Source of the DNA: CAVTAV01 sp963732795
GTDB taxonomy: Bacteria; Pseudomonadota; Alphaproteobacteria; CAVTAV01
NCBI GenBank assembly: GCA_963732795.1
Contig: CAVTAV010000002.1
Location: 682,001-746,000 of the forward strand
DNA length: 64,000 nucleotides
Reading direction: 5' to 3'
Shown: one piece after another, positions 1 to 9,375 of the stretch
How positions within the stretch are numbered: position 1 is the stretch's first letter
How the letters are laid out: each line of letters opens with the position of its first letter
The notes under the pieces: model-generated
Databases searched by the model: none
Seen by the model: only the letters and a program-made list of their open reading frames with translations
Told to the model about the DNA's origin: nothing
Made by a program: the position numbers and the translations under genes

Positions 1-172
1 TGCCCGGCTCAAGGAAGCTTCGAAGCTGGGTTTCACGCGGGCCTTGACACCACCCGCCGGAAAGCTGCAAACGGCCGGAATTGAGACGAGCGCCATGCAA
101 CATGTGCGGGACCTCGTGGAGTTTCTCGAGGCGCGGGGCGCGTCGTCCATACGGCGGAGAGACCATGCCTGA
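1..172 (+). CDS. radA: DNA repair protein RadA, C-terminal end (partial)
   Basis: The window opens inside this gene. Reading from base 2 gives 56 codons with no stop, ending in TGA at 170-172. The peptide starts ARLKEASKLGFTRA, the usual C-terminal motif of the Lon-like domain of RadA/Sms, a RecA-related ATPase that processes branched recombination intermediates. The last codons overlap the start of cvpA by 8 bases, so the two genes are probably translationally coupled. radA-cvpA-purF is a familiar order in alphaproteobacteria. The catalytic part lies outside the window. Confidence 0.85.
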   Translation, partial: ARLKEASKLGFTRALTPPAGKLQTAGIETSAMQHVRDLVEFLEARGASSIRRRDHA

Positions 173-821
173 CCTGCATTTCACGGGAACGGACCTGATC
201 GTCGTGGCGATCGTGCTCCTGTCGGGGCTGCTCGCCTTCATGCGGGGCTTCTTGAAGGAGACCGCGTCGCTCGTCGCCTGGCTCGGCGGCGCGGCTGCGG
301 TCTATCTCTATATCTTCGGCGGGCCGAGCACCCGCAACTGGGACTATGTCGCCCGGCTGCCGACCTCCAAGCTCCTGATCGCGGGCGGCATTTTCATCGC
401 CGTGGTGATCGTGTTGAGCCTTCTCGGACGGGCCGTCGCCAATCTTCTGGACAAGGAGACCTTCGGCTTTTTCAATCGGATGCTGGGCCTTGTTTTCGGC
501 TTCGCACGCGGGGCCTTCGTGATCTGCCTGATCTATGCGGTCTCGGTCTGGGTGATTCCGATCCTCAACCGCAACGAACCGCCGCCCTGGCTGCGCGAGG
601 CCCGCACATTCCCGCTGATCGACTATGGCGGCTACATGCTGGCGAATCTTTGGCCGGGTCTCGTCGACATGAACACGGACGACCCCGACAAGTATCTGAA
701 GAAGCTGGATAAATCACTGCCCTTGCCAACTCGTCATGCCGAGGACCATAAGGACGGCGACTATAGTGACCAGGAACGCCAGAACCTGGACGATCTCGTA
801 CAGGGAGTGACGAAGAATTGA
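165..821 (+). CDS. cvpA: CvpA family membrane protein
   Basis: Predicted inner-membrane protein of 218 residues. Four hydrophobic segments are visible (about residues 6-25, 30-48, 67-87 and 104-127), followed by a hydrophilic tail of about 90 residues rich in Asp and Lys. CvpA is named for colicin V production, but its molecular role is unclear. It is typically encoded just upstream of purF, as here. I chose the ATG at 165 because the protein then begins at the usual family N-terminus; a frame open from 81 would run through the end of radA. The stop TGA overlaps the TTG start proposed for purF. Confidence 0.88.
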   Translation: MPDLHFTGTDLIVVAIVLLSGLLAFMRGFLKETASLVAWLGGAAAVYLYIFGGPSTRNWDYVARLPTSKLLIAGGIFIAVVIVLSLLGRAVANLLDKETFGFFNRMLGLVFGFARGAFVICLIYAVSVWVIPILNRNEPPPWLREARTFPLIDYGGYMLANLWPGLVDMNTDDPDKYLKKLDKSLPLPTRHAEDHKDGDYSDQERQNLDDLVQGVTKN

Positions 822-2289
822 CGGTGGAACGCCGCCACGACCAACCCCTCGAGATGGACAAATTCCGTGAGGAATGCGGGGTTTTCGGGATCTTCGGCAC
901 CGTCGACGCCGCCGCCCATACCGTGCTCGGCCTTCACGCGCTCCAACATCGCGGCCAGGAAGCCGCCGGCATCGTCAGCTTCGACGGCGAGCATTTCAAC
1001 GCCCATCGCAGCCTCGGCCTCGTCGCCGATACCCTGACCTCCGAGAAGGTCGTCAATTCGCTCAAGGGCTATTCGGCGATCGGCCATGTGCGCTATTCGA
1101 CGACCGGCGAGACGCTTCTGCGCAATGTCCAGCCGCTTTATGCCGATCTTTCCTCGGGCGGCTTCGCCATCGCCCATAACGGCAACCTCACCAACGCCCT
1201 GACGCTCCGCAAGAAACTGGTCTCGGACGGCTCGATCTTCCAATCGACCTCCGATACCGAGGTGATCCAGCACCTGATCGCGACGAATGCCCATGGCAAT
1301 CTGATCGAGCGGATCATCGGCTCCCTGAAGCAGATCCAGGGCGCCTACTCTCTTGTCGCGCTGTCGAAGGATTTGCTGATCGGCGTGCGCGACCCCTTGG
1401 GCGTGCGGCCGCTGGTACTGGGCCGGCTCGAGGACGGCGCGATGATCCTGGCCTCCGAGACCTGCGCTCTCGATATCCTCGGCGCGGTCTATGTCCGGGA
1501 GATAGAGCCGGGCGAGATCGTCGTCATCTCGGATTCCGGCGTCGAGTCCATGAAGCCGTTCCCGCCGGTCAAGGCGCGGCCCTGCATCTTCGAATTCGTC
1601 TATTTCTCCCGGCCGGACAGCATCGCGGAAGGCACGAGCGTCTACGAGGTGCGAAAGCGGATCGGCGCGGAGCTGGCCCGCGAGGCCCATGTCGACGCCG
1701 ATCTCGTGATTCCGGTGCCGGATTCCGGCACGCCCGCCGCGATCGGCTATGCCGCGGAGGCCGGCATTCCCTTCGAGCTCGGCATCATCCGCAATCACTA
1801 TGTCGGCCGCACCTTCATCGAGCCGACGGATCAGATCCGCCACCTCGGCGTCAGACTGAAGCACAATCCGAACCGGCACCAGATCGCCGGCAAGCGCGAT
1901 CATCCTGGTGGACGACAGCATCGTGCGCGGCACGACGTCGATCAAGATCGTCGAAATGATGCGCGAGCGCGGGCGCGCGCGAGGTCCATATGCGCATCGC
2001 CAGCCCGCCGACGACCCATTCCTGCTATTACGGCGTCGATACGCCGGAGCGGAAGGAGCTTCTCGCCGCCAGCCACGATGTCGAGGCAATGGCCCGGATC
2101 GTCGGCGTGGACAGCCTCGCTTTCGTGTCGATGAACGGGCTTTACCGCGCGGTGAGCGGCTTGCCCCGCGCCGATAACGCGCCGAGCTATTGCGACGCCT
2201 GCTTCAGCGGCGACTACCCGATCCCGCTGACCGACCGCGAAGGCGGCGACAATTCTCCGCAGCTCTCGCTGCTGGCCGAGCTGAACTAG
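818..2289 (+). CDS. purF: Amidophosphoribosyltransferase (two frame breaks)
   Basis: First committed step of purine synthesis: PRPP plus glutamine gives phosphoribosylamine. A short propeptide precedes the nucleophile Cys in EECGVFGIFG, as in the Bacillus-type enzyme. Cysteines in PCIFEF, THSCYYG and YCDACFSG fit the [4Fe-4S] ligands of that type. The PRPP-binding motif (LVDDSIVRGTT) is readable only after a frame change near 1895, and a second change falls near 1975. Both are one extra G in a GC-rich run (CGC-G-ATC; CGG-G-CGC). I treat them as sequence errors because both flanks are fully conserved. The TTG at 818 overlaps the cvpA stop; the ATG at 854 is an alternative but shortens the propeptide. 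Confidence 0.9.
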
Positions 2290-2294
2290 AGGTC

Positions 2295-3010
2295 ATGGCA
2301 GGCCGTCTGGACGGGCGGATCGCCCTCGTCACCGGCGCATCGCGCGGCATCGGGCGGGCGGTGGCGCTCGCCATGGCCGCGGAAGGCGCCCATATCATCG
2401 CGCTGGCCCGCACCACGGGGGCTCTCGAAGAACTCGACGACGAGATCGACTCCAACGGCGGCGCGGCGACCCTCGTGCCGTTGGATCTCAAGGATTTCGA
2501 CGCGATCGACCGGCTCGGCGCGCGCGATCATGGAGCGCTGGAAGCATCTCGACATCCTGGTCGCCAATGCCGGGCGTGCTCGGCACCTTGACGCCGATCG
2601 CGCATCTCATACCCAAGACCTGGCAATCGGCGGTCGACATCAACCTGACCGCCAATTACCGCCTGATCCGCTCGCTCGATCCCTTGCTCAGGGTCGCGCC
2701 GGCCGGCCGGGCGATCTTCGTCACCTCGCACGCGGCCTCGGTCGATCGCCCGTATTGGGGCTGCTACGCCATCACCAAAGCGGCGCTGGAGAAGATGGTC
2801 CTGATCTATGCCGAGGAGGTGAAGTCCTCCGCTCTTAAGGTCAACCTCATCGACCCCGGCCCCACCCGCACCGCCATGCGCCACCAGGCCATGCCCGGCG
2901 AAGACCCCCAAACGGTGAAGCCGCCCGAGGCGTTGACAGGCCTCTTCCTGGATTTGGCGAGCCCCGAGTGCACGAAGCACGGGGAATTGGTCGTCTACAA
3001 AGCCGAATAG
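2295..3010 (+). CDS. SDR family NAD(P)-dependent oxidoreductase (two frame breaks)
   Basis: Short-chain dehydrogenase of about 237 residues. The Rossmann motif TGASRGIG is near residue 13, the NAG motif is in LVANAG, and the catalytic Ser and Tyr-x3-Lys are in VTSHAAS and YAITK. The substrate cannot be told from sequence. The gene starts 5 bases after the purF stop, a placement also known in other alphaproteobacteria, so it is probably co-transcribed. The frame changes near 2526 (GCGC-G-ATC) and 2573 (CCGG-G-CGTG), each by one extra G. The C-terminal half reads cleanly to the stop at 3010. Co-operon with purF suggests constitutive expression. Confidence 0.85.
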
Positions 3011-4392
3011 TCAAACGTCATTCCCGCGAAAGCGGGAATGACGAGGGGATCTGAGGATCTTCTTCGAGACGTAAGGGTTCTCGCCCTTGCGCTTCAGCAG
3101 CCGGATCGGCACGCCGGGCAGACCGAAATCTTCGCGCAAGCCATTGATCAGATAGCGTTCATAGGCTTCCGGGAGGTCCGCCGGGCGGCTGACGAAGACA
3201 ACCAGGGTCGGCGGACGGGTCTTGATCTGGGTGATATAACGCAGGCGCAGACGGCGGCCGGCGACGGCGGGCGGCGGGTTGCGCTCGACCATGGCTTCGA
3301 GCCAGCGGTTGAGGGCCGGCGTCGGGATGCGGCTCTCCCAATGCTCGTAGATCTTCTTGATCGCCGGCATCAGCGGTCGATGCCCTGGCCCGTCTTGGCG
3401 GAGAGCGTGACGATCGGCACGCCGCGGACCTGGGGCAGGACGATCCCGATCCGCTCGCGGATGGCGTCCAGCGCCGCGCGGCGGTCCTCCACCAGGTCCC
3501 ATTTGTTGACCGCGATGACGAGCGCCCTGCCCTCCTGATGAACGAGAGCCGCGATCTGGGCGTCCTGGCGCTCCAGCCCGAGCGTCCCGTCGATCAGCAG
3601 GGTCACGACATCGGCGAACTGGATCGCCCGCATGGCATCGGCGACCGAGAGCTTTTCGAGCTTGCCGACGACCTTGGCCTTCTTGCTGAGTCCCGCGGTG
3701 TCGAACAGCTTCACCGGCATGCCCTGATAGGTCCAGGTCAGACCGATGGAATCCCGCGTCAGGCCCGCCTCCGGCCCCGTGACCAGCCGGTCCTCGCCGA
3801 GAATTCGATTGATCAGGGTCGATTTGCCCGAGTTCGGCCGGCCGACGATCGCGATCTGCATCGGACGCGCCTCGTCTTCCTGGGGCTTGGCCTCATGGCC
3901 CTCGGCGATGCTCTCGATGACCGCATGGAGATCGGCCAAGCCCTCGCCATGCTCGGCCGAGATCGCGATCGGATCGCCGAGACCCAGCGCGAAAGCCTCA
4001 TAGAAGCCGGGCTCGCCCGCCGCCCCCTCGCATTTGTTGGCCAGGAGACGCACCGGCCGGCCGCTCGCCCGCAGCCAATCCGCGAAATGGCGGTCCATGG
4101 GCGTCACTCCGGCGCGGGCGTCGATCACGAACAGGGCGAGATCGGCCGAGGCCAATGCGGCTTCCGTTTGGCGGCGCATGCGGGCGCCGAGGGTCTCTCC
4201 CGTTTCGTCTTCCAGGCCGGCGGTATCGATCACCTTGAAGCTCAGGCCTCCGATACGGCCCTCGCCCTCGCGGCGGTCGCGCGTCACCCCCGGCGTGTCG
4301 TCGACCAGCGCCAGGCGCTTACCGACCAGCCGGTTAAACAGCGTCGATTTGCCCACATTGGGCCGTCCGACGATGGCCACGGTCAAGCTCAT
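3011..4392 (-). CDS. der: Ribosome biogenesis GTPase Der (one frame break)
   Basis: EngA/Der has two tandem GTPase domains and a KH-like C-terminal domain, and acts in 50S subunit assembly. Both P-loops are visible: GRPNVGKST near residue 8 and GRPNSGKST near residue 187. DTPG/DTAG and NKWD motifs are also present. The frame breaks near 3371, where one C is missing after GQGIDR; the KH-like part then continues with LMPAIKKIYEHWESR. Unlike most breaks in this window, this one is in the deletion direction. The last 11 residues (PRHSRFRGNDV) are encoded by the REP palindrome, a tail not needed by the fold. The gene lies 34 bases after bamB. Confidence 0.9.
3016..3043. repeat. REP-like palindrome between convergent genes
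   Basis: A perfect 12-base stem (CGTCATTCCCGC / GCGGGAATGACG) with a GAAA loop. The same core recurs at 45963-46026. Dispersed elements of this kind are common in alphaproteobacterial genomes. It sits between the SDR and der, which converge here, so it may act as a bidirectional terminator. It is also read as the end of der. Confidence 0.8.
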
Positions 4393-4426
4393 GAGATTAC
4401 CGATATTCGAACGCGCGGCGCGACGG

Positions 4427-5815
4427 CTATTTGAGCGCGAGCAGCTCCGCGTCGTTGCTCAGGAGATACAGCGTCTTATCGGCGACGATGGGCGCGATGA
4501 AGCCCTGAGCCGGCAGCTCGATCTTGCTCATCAGCCGTCCGTCATAAGGCGAGATCGCCACGGCATAGCCGAGCGAGGACACCACGACCAGCCGATCGCC
4601 CGCGAGCACCGGCCCGCTCCAATAGACGAATTTCTTGCGCTTATCCGGATTGATGTAGTCCGGCAGCTCGCGCACCCAGCGGATACGGCCGTCGCGCCGC
4701 GAAAGGCACAGCACTTCATCGTCGCTGGTCAGCAGATAGATGAAATCGCCCGCGATCCAGGGCGTCTGAGTGCCGCCGATATTGCGCTCCCAGACCCGCT
4801 CGCCGGTCCGAAGATTGATCGCCACCATGCGCCCGCCCTGGCTGATCGCATAGACGATGCCGTCGTCCACGACCGGCAGCCCGTCGATGTCGTTGAGGCT
4901 GGACATCGGCGTCGGCAGGCCGACATTGGTGCGGCTCAACGTGTCCGTCCAGATGTCCTGGCCGTTCTCGACCCGGTAGGCATAGATCTCGCCCGAGGAA
5001 TACGCGACCACCACCGTCTCGCCGACCACGGCGGGGCTCGCGGTGCCGATCACGCCGGCGTTCTCGGCGATGCCGACCTTGTTCCAGATGATGTCGCCAT
5101 TGGCGGTGGTCATGGCGAAGAGCTGGTTGTCGTAGCTCACCGCGAAGATGCGGCCGTCCGCGATGGTCGGTGCGCCGCGCATCGGCACGCCCGTCGCCTT
5201 GCGCCAATTCTCCTTGCCGGTCTTGGCGTCGATCGCCGAGACGAAGCCGAAACCCGACGTCGCATAGACCACCCCGTCATGATAGGAAATCCCGCCGCCG
5301 AAGCCGGATTCCTTCTTTTCGCCCTTCTGCTTCAAGGTGATCTGCCAGAGCTGGCGGCCATTCGACATGTTGCGGGCGGAGACGGTATTGTTGGCGTCGA
5401 GGGTGAAGACCTTGCCATCCGCCACGACGGGCGAGGCGATCAGGCGTTCGACGCCGCCGGACCCCTTGCCGATCTTGGCCCGCCAGGCGACCCGCGGGTT
5501 CGGCGCGAGCTCCAGATGCTCCATTACATGGGTGAGATCGCCGCCCGCCTGCGGCCAGGCCGGGTTCTCATAAGGCTTGGGAAGCTGGACCTTGAGATCG
5601 GCGATGCGCGGATCGGCGGAAAGCCGCCCTTCATAGGACAGCACCGAAATGCGCTCGCCGGGAATCCGGGTCTTATCCTCCTTGGACCCGCCATGGCTGC
5701 AGCCGGCAAACGTCGCGCCGGCGGCAATAAGAAGCAGGACGGCCTTGGCGCCGAGCCCTCCGCTCCGCCGACCGGCTCCCGGTCGGCCGCTCTCAACCCA
5801 CCCCAGGAACTGCAT
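4427..5815 (-). CDS. bamB: Outer membrane protein assembly factor BamB
   Basis: Periplasm-facing lipoprotein of the BAM complex that inserts beta-barrel proteins into the outer membrane. A signal segment ends in a lipobox-like site (ATFAGC, Cys near residue 39). An eight-bladed PQQ-type beta-propeller follows, with repeated blade motifs such as VYATSGFGFVSAIDAKTGKE and VYAISQGGRMVAINLRTGER. The frame is intact over 462 residues. The start ATG overlaps the stop of the upstream TPR gene (TAATG), which indicates translational coupling. The first 15 or so residues are unusually polar for a signal peptide, so an internal start is possible. Confidence 0.88.
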   Translation of the reverse strand: MQFLGWVESGRPGAGRRSGGLGAKAVLLLIAAGATFAGCSHGGSKEDKTRIPGERISVLSYEGRLSADPRIADLKVQLPKPYENPAWPQAGGDLTHVMEHLELAPNPRVAWRAKIGKGSGGVERLIASPVVADGKVFTLDANNTVSARNMSNGRQLWQITLKQKGEKKESGFGGGISYHDGVVYATSGFGFVSAIDAKTGKENWRKATGVPMRGAPTIADGRIFAVSYDNQLFAMTTANGDIIWNKVGIAENAGVIGTASPAVVGETVVVAYSSGEIYAYRVENGQDIWTDTLSRTNVGLPTPMSSLNDIDGLPVVDDGIVYAISQGGRMVAINLRTGERVWERNIGGTQTPWIAGDFIYLLTSDDEVLCLSRRDGRIRWVRELPDYINPDKRKKFVYWSGPVLAGDRLVVVSSLGYAVAISPYDGRLMSKIELPAQGFIAPIVADKTLYLLSNDAELLALK

Positions 5816-6477
5816 TAAGATTTCGACTCCATGGTCGAGAGCATTTCCTTGGCGCGGCTGCGAATTCCGCTGGGCGCGGCGTCGTTTTCAGAGAGCCCTT
5901 TGAACAGATCCTCGGCGGTCTTCTGATCGCCTTTGCGGATCGCGAGCGCGGCCAGGAGCTCCTGGGCGCTGAACCGCCAGGGGCTGTCCTTGGTGTCCAG
6001 CGCCTCCAACCGGGTCTCCAACATCTGGGGATCGCCGGTATCCATGAGCTGCATCGCGGCCGACAGGGAAGCCAGATCGCGATAGACCTTGTCGTAGTGT
6101 CCGTCGGCCGCGACCTCGTTGTAAATCTTCACGGCCTCGTCCTTCTTGCCCTGCTTGATCAGCACCTCGGCCTGTTGCAGCTTGGCGAGAAGGCCGTAGC
6201 CCTTGCCGGACTCCTTGGCGATCTGGTCGAACAGCTTGGCGGCTTTGGCATTGCTGCCGGCCTGGAAATCGGCGACCGCGAGGGCGAACTGGTCGCCCTC
6301 CTTCTGCATCTTGTTGTTCTGGTAGTTGCGCCAGATCACCGATCCCGCGGTGCCGAGCACGATCGCGAACATCCCGGCAATGACGAATTTGCCGTAGGTC
6401 TTCCAGAGCCGCAAATATTCCTGGGCGCGGACGTCTTCGTCGACTTCACGAAAGATATCGGACACTTCTGGCTCCAA
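5815..6477 (-). CDS. Membrane-anchored TPR protein, YfgM-like
   Basis: A 220-residue protein with a short cytoplasmic N-terminus (MEPEVSDIFREVDEDVRAQE), one membrane span (about residues 33-52, FVIAGMFAIVLGTAGSVIW) and a helical repeat domain outside the membrane. Proteins of this kind sit upstream of bamB and der in many proteobacteria; YfgM contacts the SecYEG translocon and periplasmic chaperones. The start at 6477 gives the normal family N-terminus. The stop overlaps the start of bamB, so the two are coupled. Function here is inferred from family and context. Confidence 0.82.
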   Translation of the reverse strand: MEPEVSDIFREVDEDVRAQEYLRLWKTYGKFVIAGMFAIVLGTAGSVIWRNYQNNKMQKEGDQFALAVADFQAGSNAKAAKLFDQIAKESGKGYGLLAKLQQAEVLIKQGKKDEAVKIYNEVAADGHYDKVYRDLASLSAAMQLMDTGDPQMLETRLEALDTKDSPWRFSAQELLAALAIRKGDQKTAEDLFKGLSENDAAPSGIRSRAKEMLSTMESKS

Positions 6478-6570
6478 AACGCGGGGTCAGGCTGGTTAAT
6501 CTGTTTCGCGCCCGGAGCATAAGCCATGCGGCGCGATCCTGAAAGGCCGTTTCGCGTGCGTCCCCGCGAC

Positions 6571-7125
6571 CTAGCGCCGCCACTTGATCGAGCAGCCGAT
6601 GGCCGGTTTCTGGTCTTTCGGCCCCTCGCCGGTCTCCGCGATCATGATCAGGGCGTCGCGCATCTCGTGCTTCGCGTCCGGAGCCGCCGCGAGGCGGGTG
6701 AATTCCGCCAGCCGGCCATGATATTTGAGCTTGAGATCGGCGTCGAAGCCATAGAATTCCGGCGTGCAGGCCGCGCCATAGGTTCGGGCGACCTCCTGGG
6801 TCTCGTCGATCAGATAGGGAAACGGCAGGGCCTTGTCGCGGGCGAGCCGGGCCATGTTCTCGAGCGAATCGTCGGGATAGGCCTCGACGTCGTTCGAGCT
6901 GATCGCGACCGCCCCGATACCCTTTGATTTCAAGGCGTTAACGTCCTCGATCATCATGTCGAGCGCGGCTTTGACATAGGGGCAGTGATTGCACATGAAG
7001 ATCACCAGCGTGCCCTTCTCGCCCCGCACCGAGGCGAGCGAATGGCGCTTGCCGTCCGCGCCCATGAGGTCGAAATCCGCGGCGGTCCAGCCGAGACTGA
7101 CCCCGTCGGTCTGGGTCATGGCCAT
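6571..7125 (-). CDS. Thioredoxin-fold redoxin family protein
   Basis: A 184-residue thioredoxin-like protein with CNHCPYVKA near residue 43, a CxxC-type redox motif in the place of the WCxxC of peroxiredoxin-like enzymes. The C-terminus (IGCSIKWRR) is typical of this cytosolic group, which has no signal peptide. The usual annotation is AhpC/TSA-like thioredoxin; the physiological partner is unknown. I prefer the ATG at 7125 over a longer frame because it gives MAMTQTDG and a spacing of 10 bases from the panB stop. It is probably transcribed with panB. Confidence 0.8.
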   Translation of the reverse strand: MAMTQTDGVSLGWTAADFDLMGADGKRHSLASVRGEKGTLVIFMCNHCPYVKAALDMMIEDVNALKSKGIGAVAISSNDVEAYPDDSLENMARLARDKALPFPYLIDETQEVARTYGAACTPEFYGFDADLKLKYHGRLAEFTRLAAAPDAKHEMRDALIMIAETGEGPKDQKPAIGCSIKWRR

Positions 7126-7135
7126 GATGTCCCTC

Positions 7136-7969
7136 CTATGATTTGGCCTTGGTCTTGCCGTCCAGAGGGTAGGTATGTTCGTCCGCAGGATACAGCCTTG
7201 CTCGGACATCGGCGTCGTAGTGCTTGACCGCGTCGGTGATGACTTCCCGCAACTCGGCGTAGCGCCGGACGAAGGACGGGGTTTTGGACGTAAGGCCCAG
7301 AATGTCCTCCGTCACCACGATTTGGCCGTCGCAGGCGGCGGAGGCGCCGATGCCGATGGTGACGTTCGAAACAGATCTCGTGATGTTGCGCGCCAGGGGC
7401 TCGGCCACGGCTTCCAGCACCGTCGCGAACACGCCCGCCTCGTCGATCTCGATCGCGTCCTTCAATACCTCGTCGCTTTCCGCATTGGAGCGGCCGCGGA
7501 CGGCGAAACCGCGCTGATTGACGTAATGCGGCAGCATGCCGACATGGCCCATCACCGGTACACCGCGTTCGGTCAGATAGACGATGGTTTCGGCGAGATA
7601 GCGGCCGCCTTCGAGCTTGACCCCGACGCAGCCGGTCTCCTTCAGCACGCGGACGGAGTTGCGCAGCGCCTGCTCCCGCGATTCCTCATAAGAACCGAAG
7701 GGCATGTCGAAGATCAGGCAGGCCCGCTTGACCCCGCGGCTCACGGCTTTGGCGTGGACGATCATGTCGTCGAGGGTCAACGGCAGTGTGTTGGCGTGGC
7801 CGAGCACGACATTCGCCATGGAATCCCCGACCAGGATCAGGTCGACGATGGGATCGAGGATTTCGGCCATCGGTGTGTTGTAGGCAGTGAGGCACACCAC
7901 GGGCTCGCCGCCCTTGCGCTCGCGGATCTGGCGTATGGTCCTGGTCTTGATCTCGACGGTCGACGACAT
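7136..7969 (-). CDS. panB: 3-methyl-2-oxobutanoate hydroxymethyltransferase
   Basis: First step of pantothenate (and so coenzyme A) synthesis: transfer of hydroxymethyl from methylene-THF to alpha-ketoisovalerate. Family motifs are clear: VVCLTAYNTPMA, the Mg-binding LILVGDSMANVVLG, GVKLEGG, and GHVGMLPHYVNQ in place of the more common GHLGLTPQ. The length of 277 residues is normal. I chose MSSTVEIKT at 7969; an upstream in-frame ATG would add 11 non-conserved residues. The variant GMLP motif is seen in some alphaproteobacterial PanB proteins and does not argue against the function. Confidence 0.9.
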   Translation of the reverse strand: MSSTVEIKTRTIRQIRERKGGEPVVCLTAYNTPMAEILDPIVDLILVGDSMANVVLGHANTLPLTLDDMIVHAKAVSRGVKRACLIFDMPFGSYEESREQALRNSVRVLKETGCVGVKLEGGRYLAETIVYLTERGVPVMGHVGMLPHYVNQRGFAVRGRSNAESDEVLKDAIEIDEAGVFATVLEAVAEPLARNITRSVSNVTIGIGASAACDGQIVVTEDILGLTSKTPSFVRRYAELREVITDAVKHYDADVRARLYPADEHTYPLDGKTKAKS

Positions 7970-8080
7970 CCGGGCCTCGCGCGATGCTGCACTGCCGCAC
8001 AATTATGCGGCGCAAAATAGCGCGGATGGACGATTCCCGGAAGGGTAAAGGCGGATCGGAAGTGAGGACGGGCGTGGCGC

Positions 8081-8281
8081 CTACTTATCCAGTTCCTTGC
8101 GCTTGCGTTCCTGCTTGCGGATTCGGCGGATGGCCTCGGCCTTTTCGCGGGCGCGCTTTTCAGAGGGTTTTTCGTAATGCCGGCGCAGGCGCATCTCGCG
8201 ATAGATGCCTTCCCGCTGCATGCGGCGTTTTAGAATTCGTAGGGCCTTCTCGACGTTGTTGTCCTGAACGATGACCTGCAT
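8081..8281 (-). CDS. rpsU: 30S ribosomal protein S21
   Basis: A 66-residue basic protein starting MQVIVQDNNVEKALRILK, the typical S21 N-terminus, with the LRRHYEKPSEKR core and a lysine/arginine-rich tail. S21 binds the 30S platform near the anti-Shine-Dalgarno sequence and affects initiation. It stands alone, about 110 bases from panB. The start at 8281 matches the family; a longer frame would add 13 unrelated residues. Confidence 0.93.
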   Translation of the reverse strand: MQVIVQDNNVEKALRILKRRMQREGIYREMRLRRHYEKPSEKRAREKAEAIRRIRKQERKRKELDK

Positions 8282-8376
8282 ATGCTCTCGGCTCTCTCTC
8301 CCATGAGCGGCGTCCCCCACGCCGCCGAACGGCCGAAAACCTTATTCGAGAGAGATTTACGAGGCGTGAACGCCGT

Positions 8377-8763
8377 TCATCGCCGCTTCGGCCGGAAGCC
8401 CGCGAGCGCCCAGGCCAGCGCAAGGAGCAGCGCCAGAAGGCCAATCGGCGGCAGGAAGACCATCGGCGCCATTTCGACCATAAGCCGCTCGACATGATGT
8501 GGCAGCGGCTTGACCGCTTCGAGAGCGAAGAAGTTGCTGTAGCCCTTCTTCTCCTTGAGATCCTGCAGTTCCTGGATGGTCTTGAGCGAGGCGAGCTGCT
8601 GGCGCTCCGAGGCGGTTTCGCTCCAATGGGTCACGAGATGCAGGCGCTCGGTCGTCTCCGCGCCGAAGAAGATTTCGGGAAAGAAGCCGAGCACGACGAA
8701 CCAGACCACGACCAAGATCAGCCATAGTCGCATGAAGCCGCGCCGCCAGTCTATGCCGTGCAT
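8377..8763 (-). CDS. Hypothetical two-span membrane protein
   Basis: I do not recognise this 128-residue protein. It has a hydrophobic segment near residues 13-32 (LWLILVVVWFVVLGFFPEIF), a polar middle of about 60 residues predicted to be helical, and a second hydrophobic segment near 101-122 ending in a basic tail (AGFRPKRR). The topology looks like two membrane spans with the central part on one side. MHGIDWRRGF at 8763 is preferred over a start nine residues upstream. No neighbour gives a clear functional hint. Confidence 0.6.
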   Translation of the reverse strand: MHGIDWRRGFMRLWLILVVVWFVVLGFFPEIFFGAETTERLHLVTHWSETASERQQLASLKTIQELQDLKEKKGYSNFFALEAVKPLPHHVERLMVEMAPMVFLPPIGLLALLLALAWALAGFRPKRR

Positions 8764-8854
8764 CTCGCTCTCCCCGACCGCTTGCACCACGCAAACAACC
8801 TCCCGAATTCGGTCAATTTATGGCGTTAATCGGAAATTTGCACGGCCGGCGGCG

Positions 8855-9301
8855 TCACGACAGCACGCGGAGGTCGCTCAAAAGGCGCTCGATATCGGAG
8901 CCTGCGATAAGCGCATGGAGCTCGGCATGGGTCTTCTCCCAGATCGGCATGGCCGAGACCAGCACCTCCTGGCCGGCGGCGGTGAGCACCAGGCGGCGGC
9001 TGCGCTTGTCCGCCGGATCGACCTTCACCTCAAGAAGCCCGCGCCGCTCCAGGGGTTTGAGGTTCGCCGTCAGCGTCGTGCGGTCCATGGCGAGAAGCGC
9101 GGAAACGGAGCCGATGGTCGGCGGTTCGGGGCGATTGAGCGACATCAGGATTGAAAATTGCCCGTTGGTGATGCCGACCGGCTTCAATGCCTCATCGAAG
9201 CGCCGGCCGAGCGCCCTCGCCGCGCGCTGCGCGTGGAGGCAAAGGCAGGTGTCCCTGACCCTCATGGTCGTCTCGATAGGAAGATCGTCGCGCATTGACA
9301 T
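8855..9301 (-). CDS. MarR family transcriptional regulator
   Basis: A 148-residue winged-helix protein of the MarR type: GITNGQFSILMSL (helix before the wing), GSVSALLAMDRTTLTANLKPLERRGLLEV (recognition helix and start of wing), and the wing DKRSRRLVLTAAGQE. MarR proteins are usually repressors released by small phenolic or oxidising ligands. It faces the YCII gene, with a perfect 12-base palindrome in the 74-base gap, so autoregulation and control of the divergent gene set are likely. A second ATG at 9295 is also possible. Confidence 0.88.
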   Translation of the reverse strand: MSMRDDLPIETTMRVRDTCLCLHAQRAARALGRRFDEALKPVGITNGQFSILMSLNRPEPPTIGSVSALLAMDRTTLTANLKPLERRGLLEVKVDPADKRSRRLVLTAAGQEVLVSAMPIWEKTHAELHALIAGSDIERLLSDLRVLS

Positions 9302-9313
9302 GACTGTTTATAT

Positions 9314-9325
9314 GTTGATATCAAC
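9314..9325. promoter_or_regulatory. Candidate MarR operator, GTTGATATCAAC
   Basis: A perfect 12-base palindrome 13 bases upstream of the marR start and about 50 bases upstream of the YCII start. It is AT-rich against its GC-rich surroundings. MarR regulators bind short palindromes in such divergent gaps. A related half-site (TCTGTCAACT) follows at about 9330. Confidence 0.6.
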
Positions 9326-9375
9326 TTATTCTGTCAACTAGCAACGGATTACGATAGCAGGAGGGAGACCAGGCC

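Noticed and set aside
818..2289. purF as two overlapping genes
   Set aside because: The second frame starts inside the PRPP-binding motif and has no independent start; one gene with two extra G's explains everything.
4034..5818. Open frame of 594 codons antisense to der and bamB
   Set aside because: Shadow of bamB and der; no start context, no recognisable motif.
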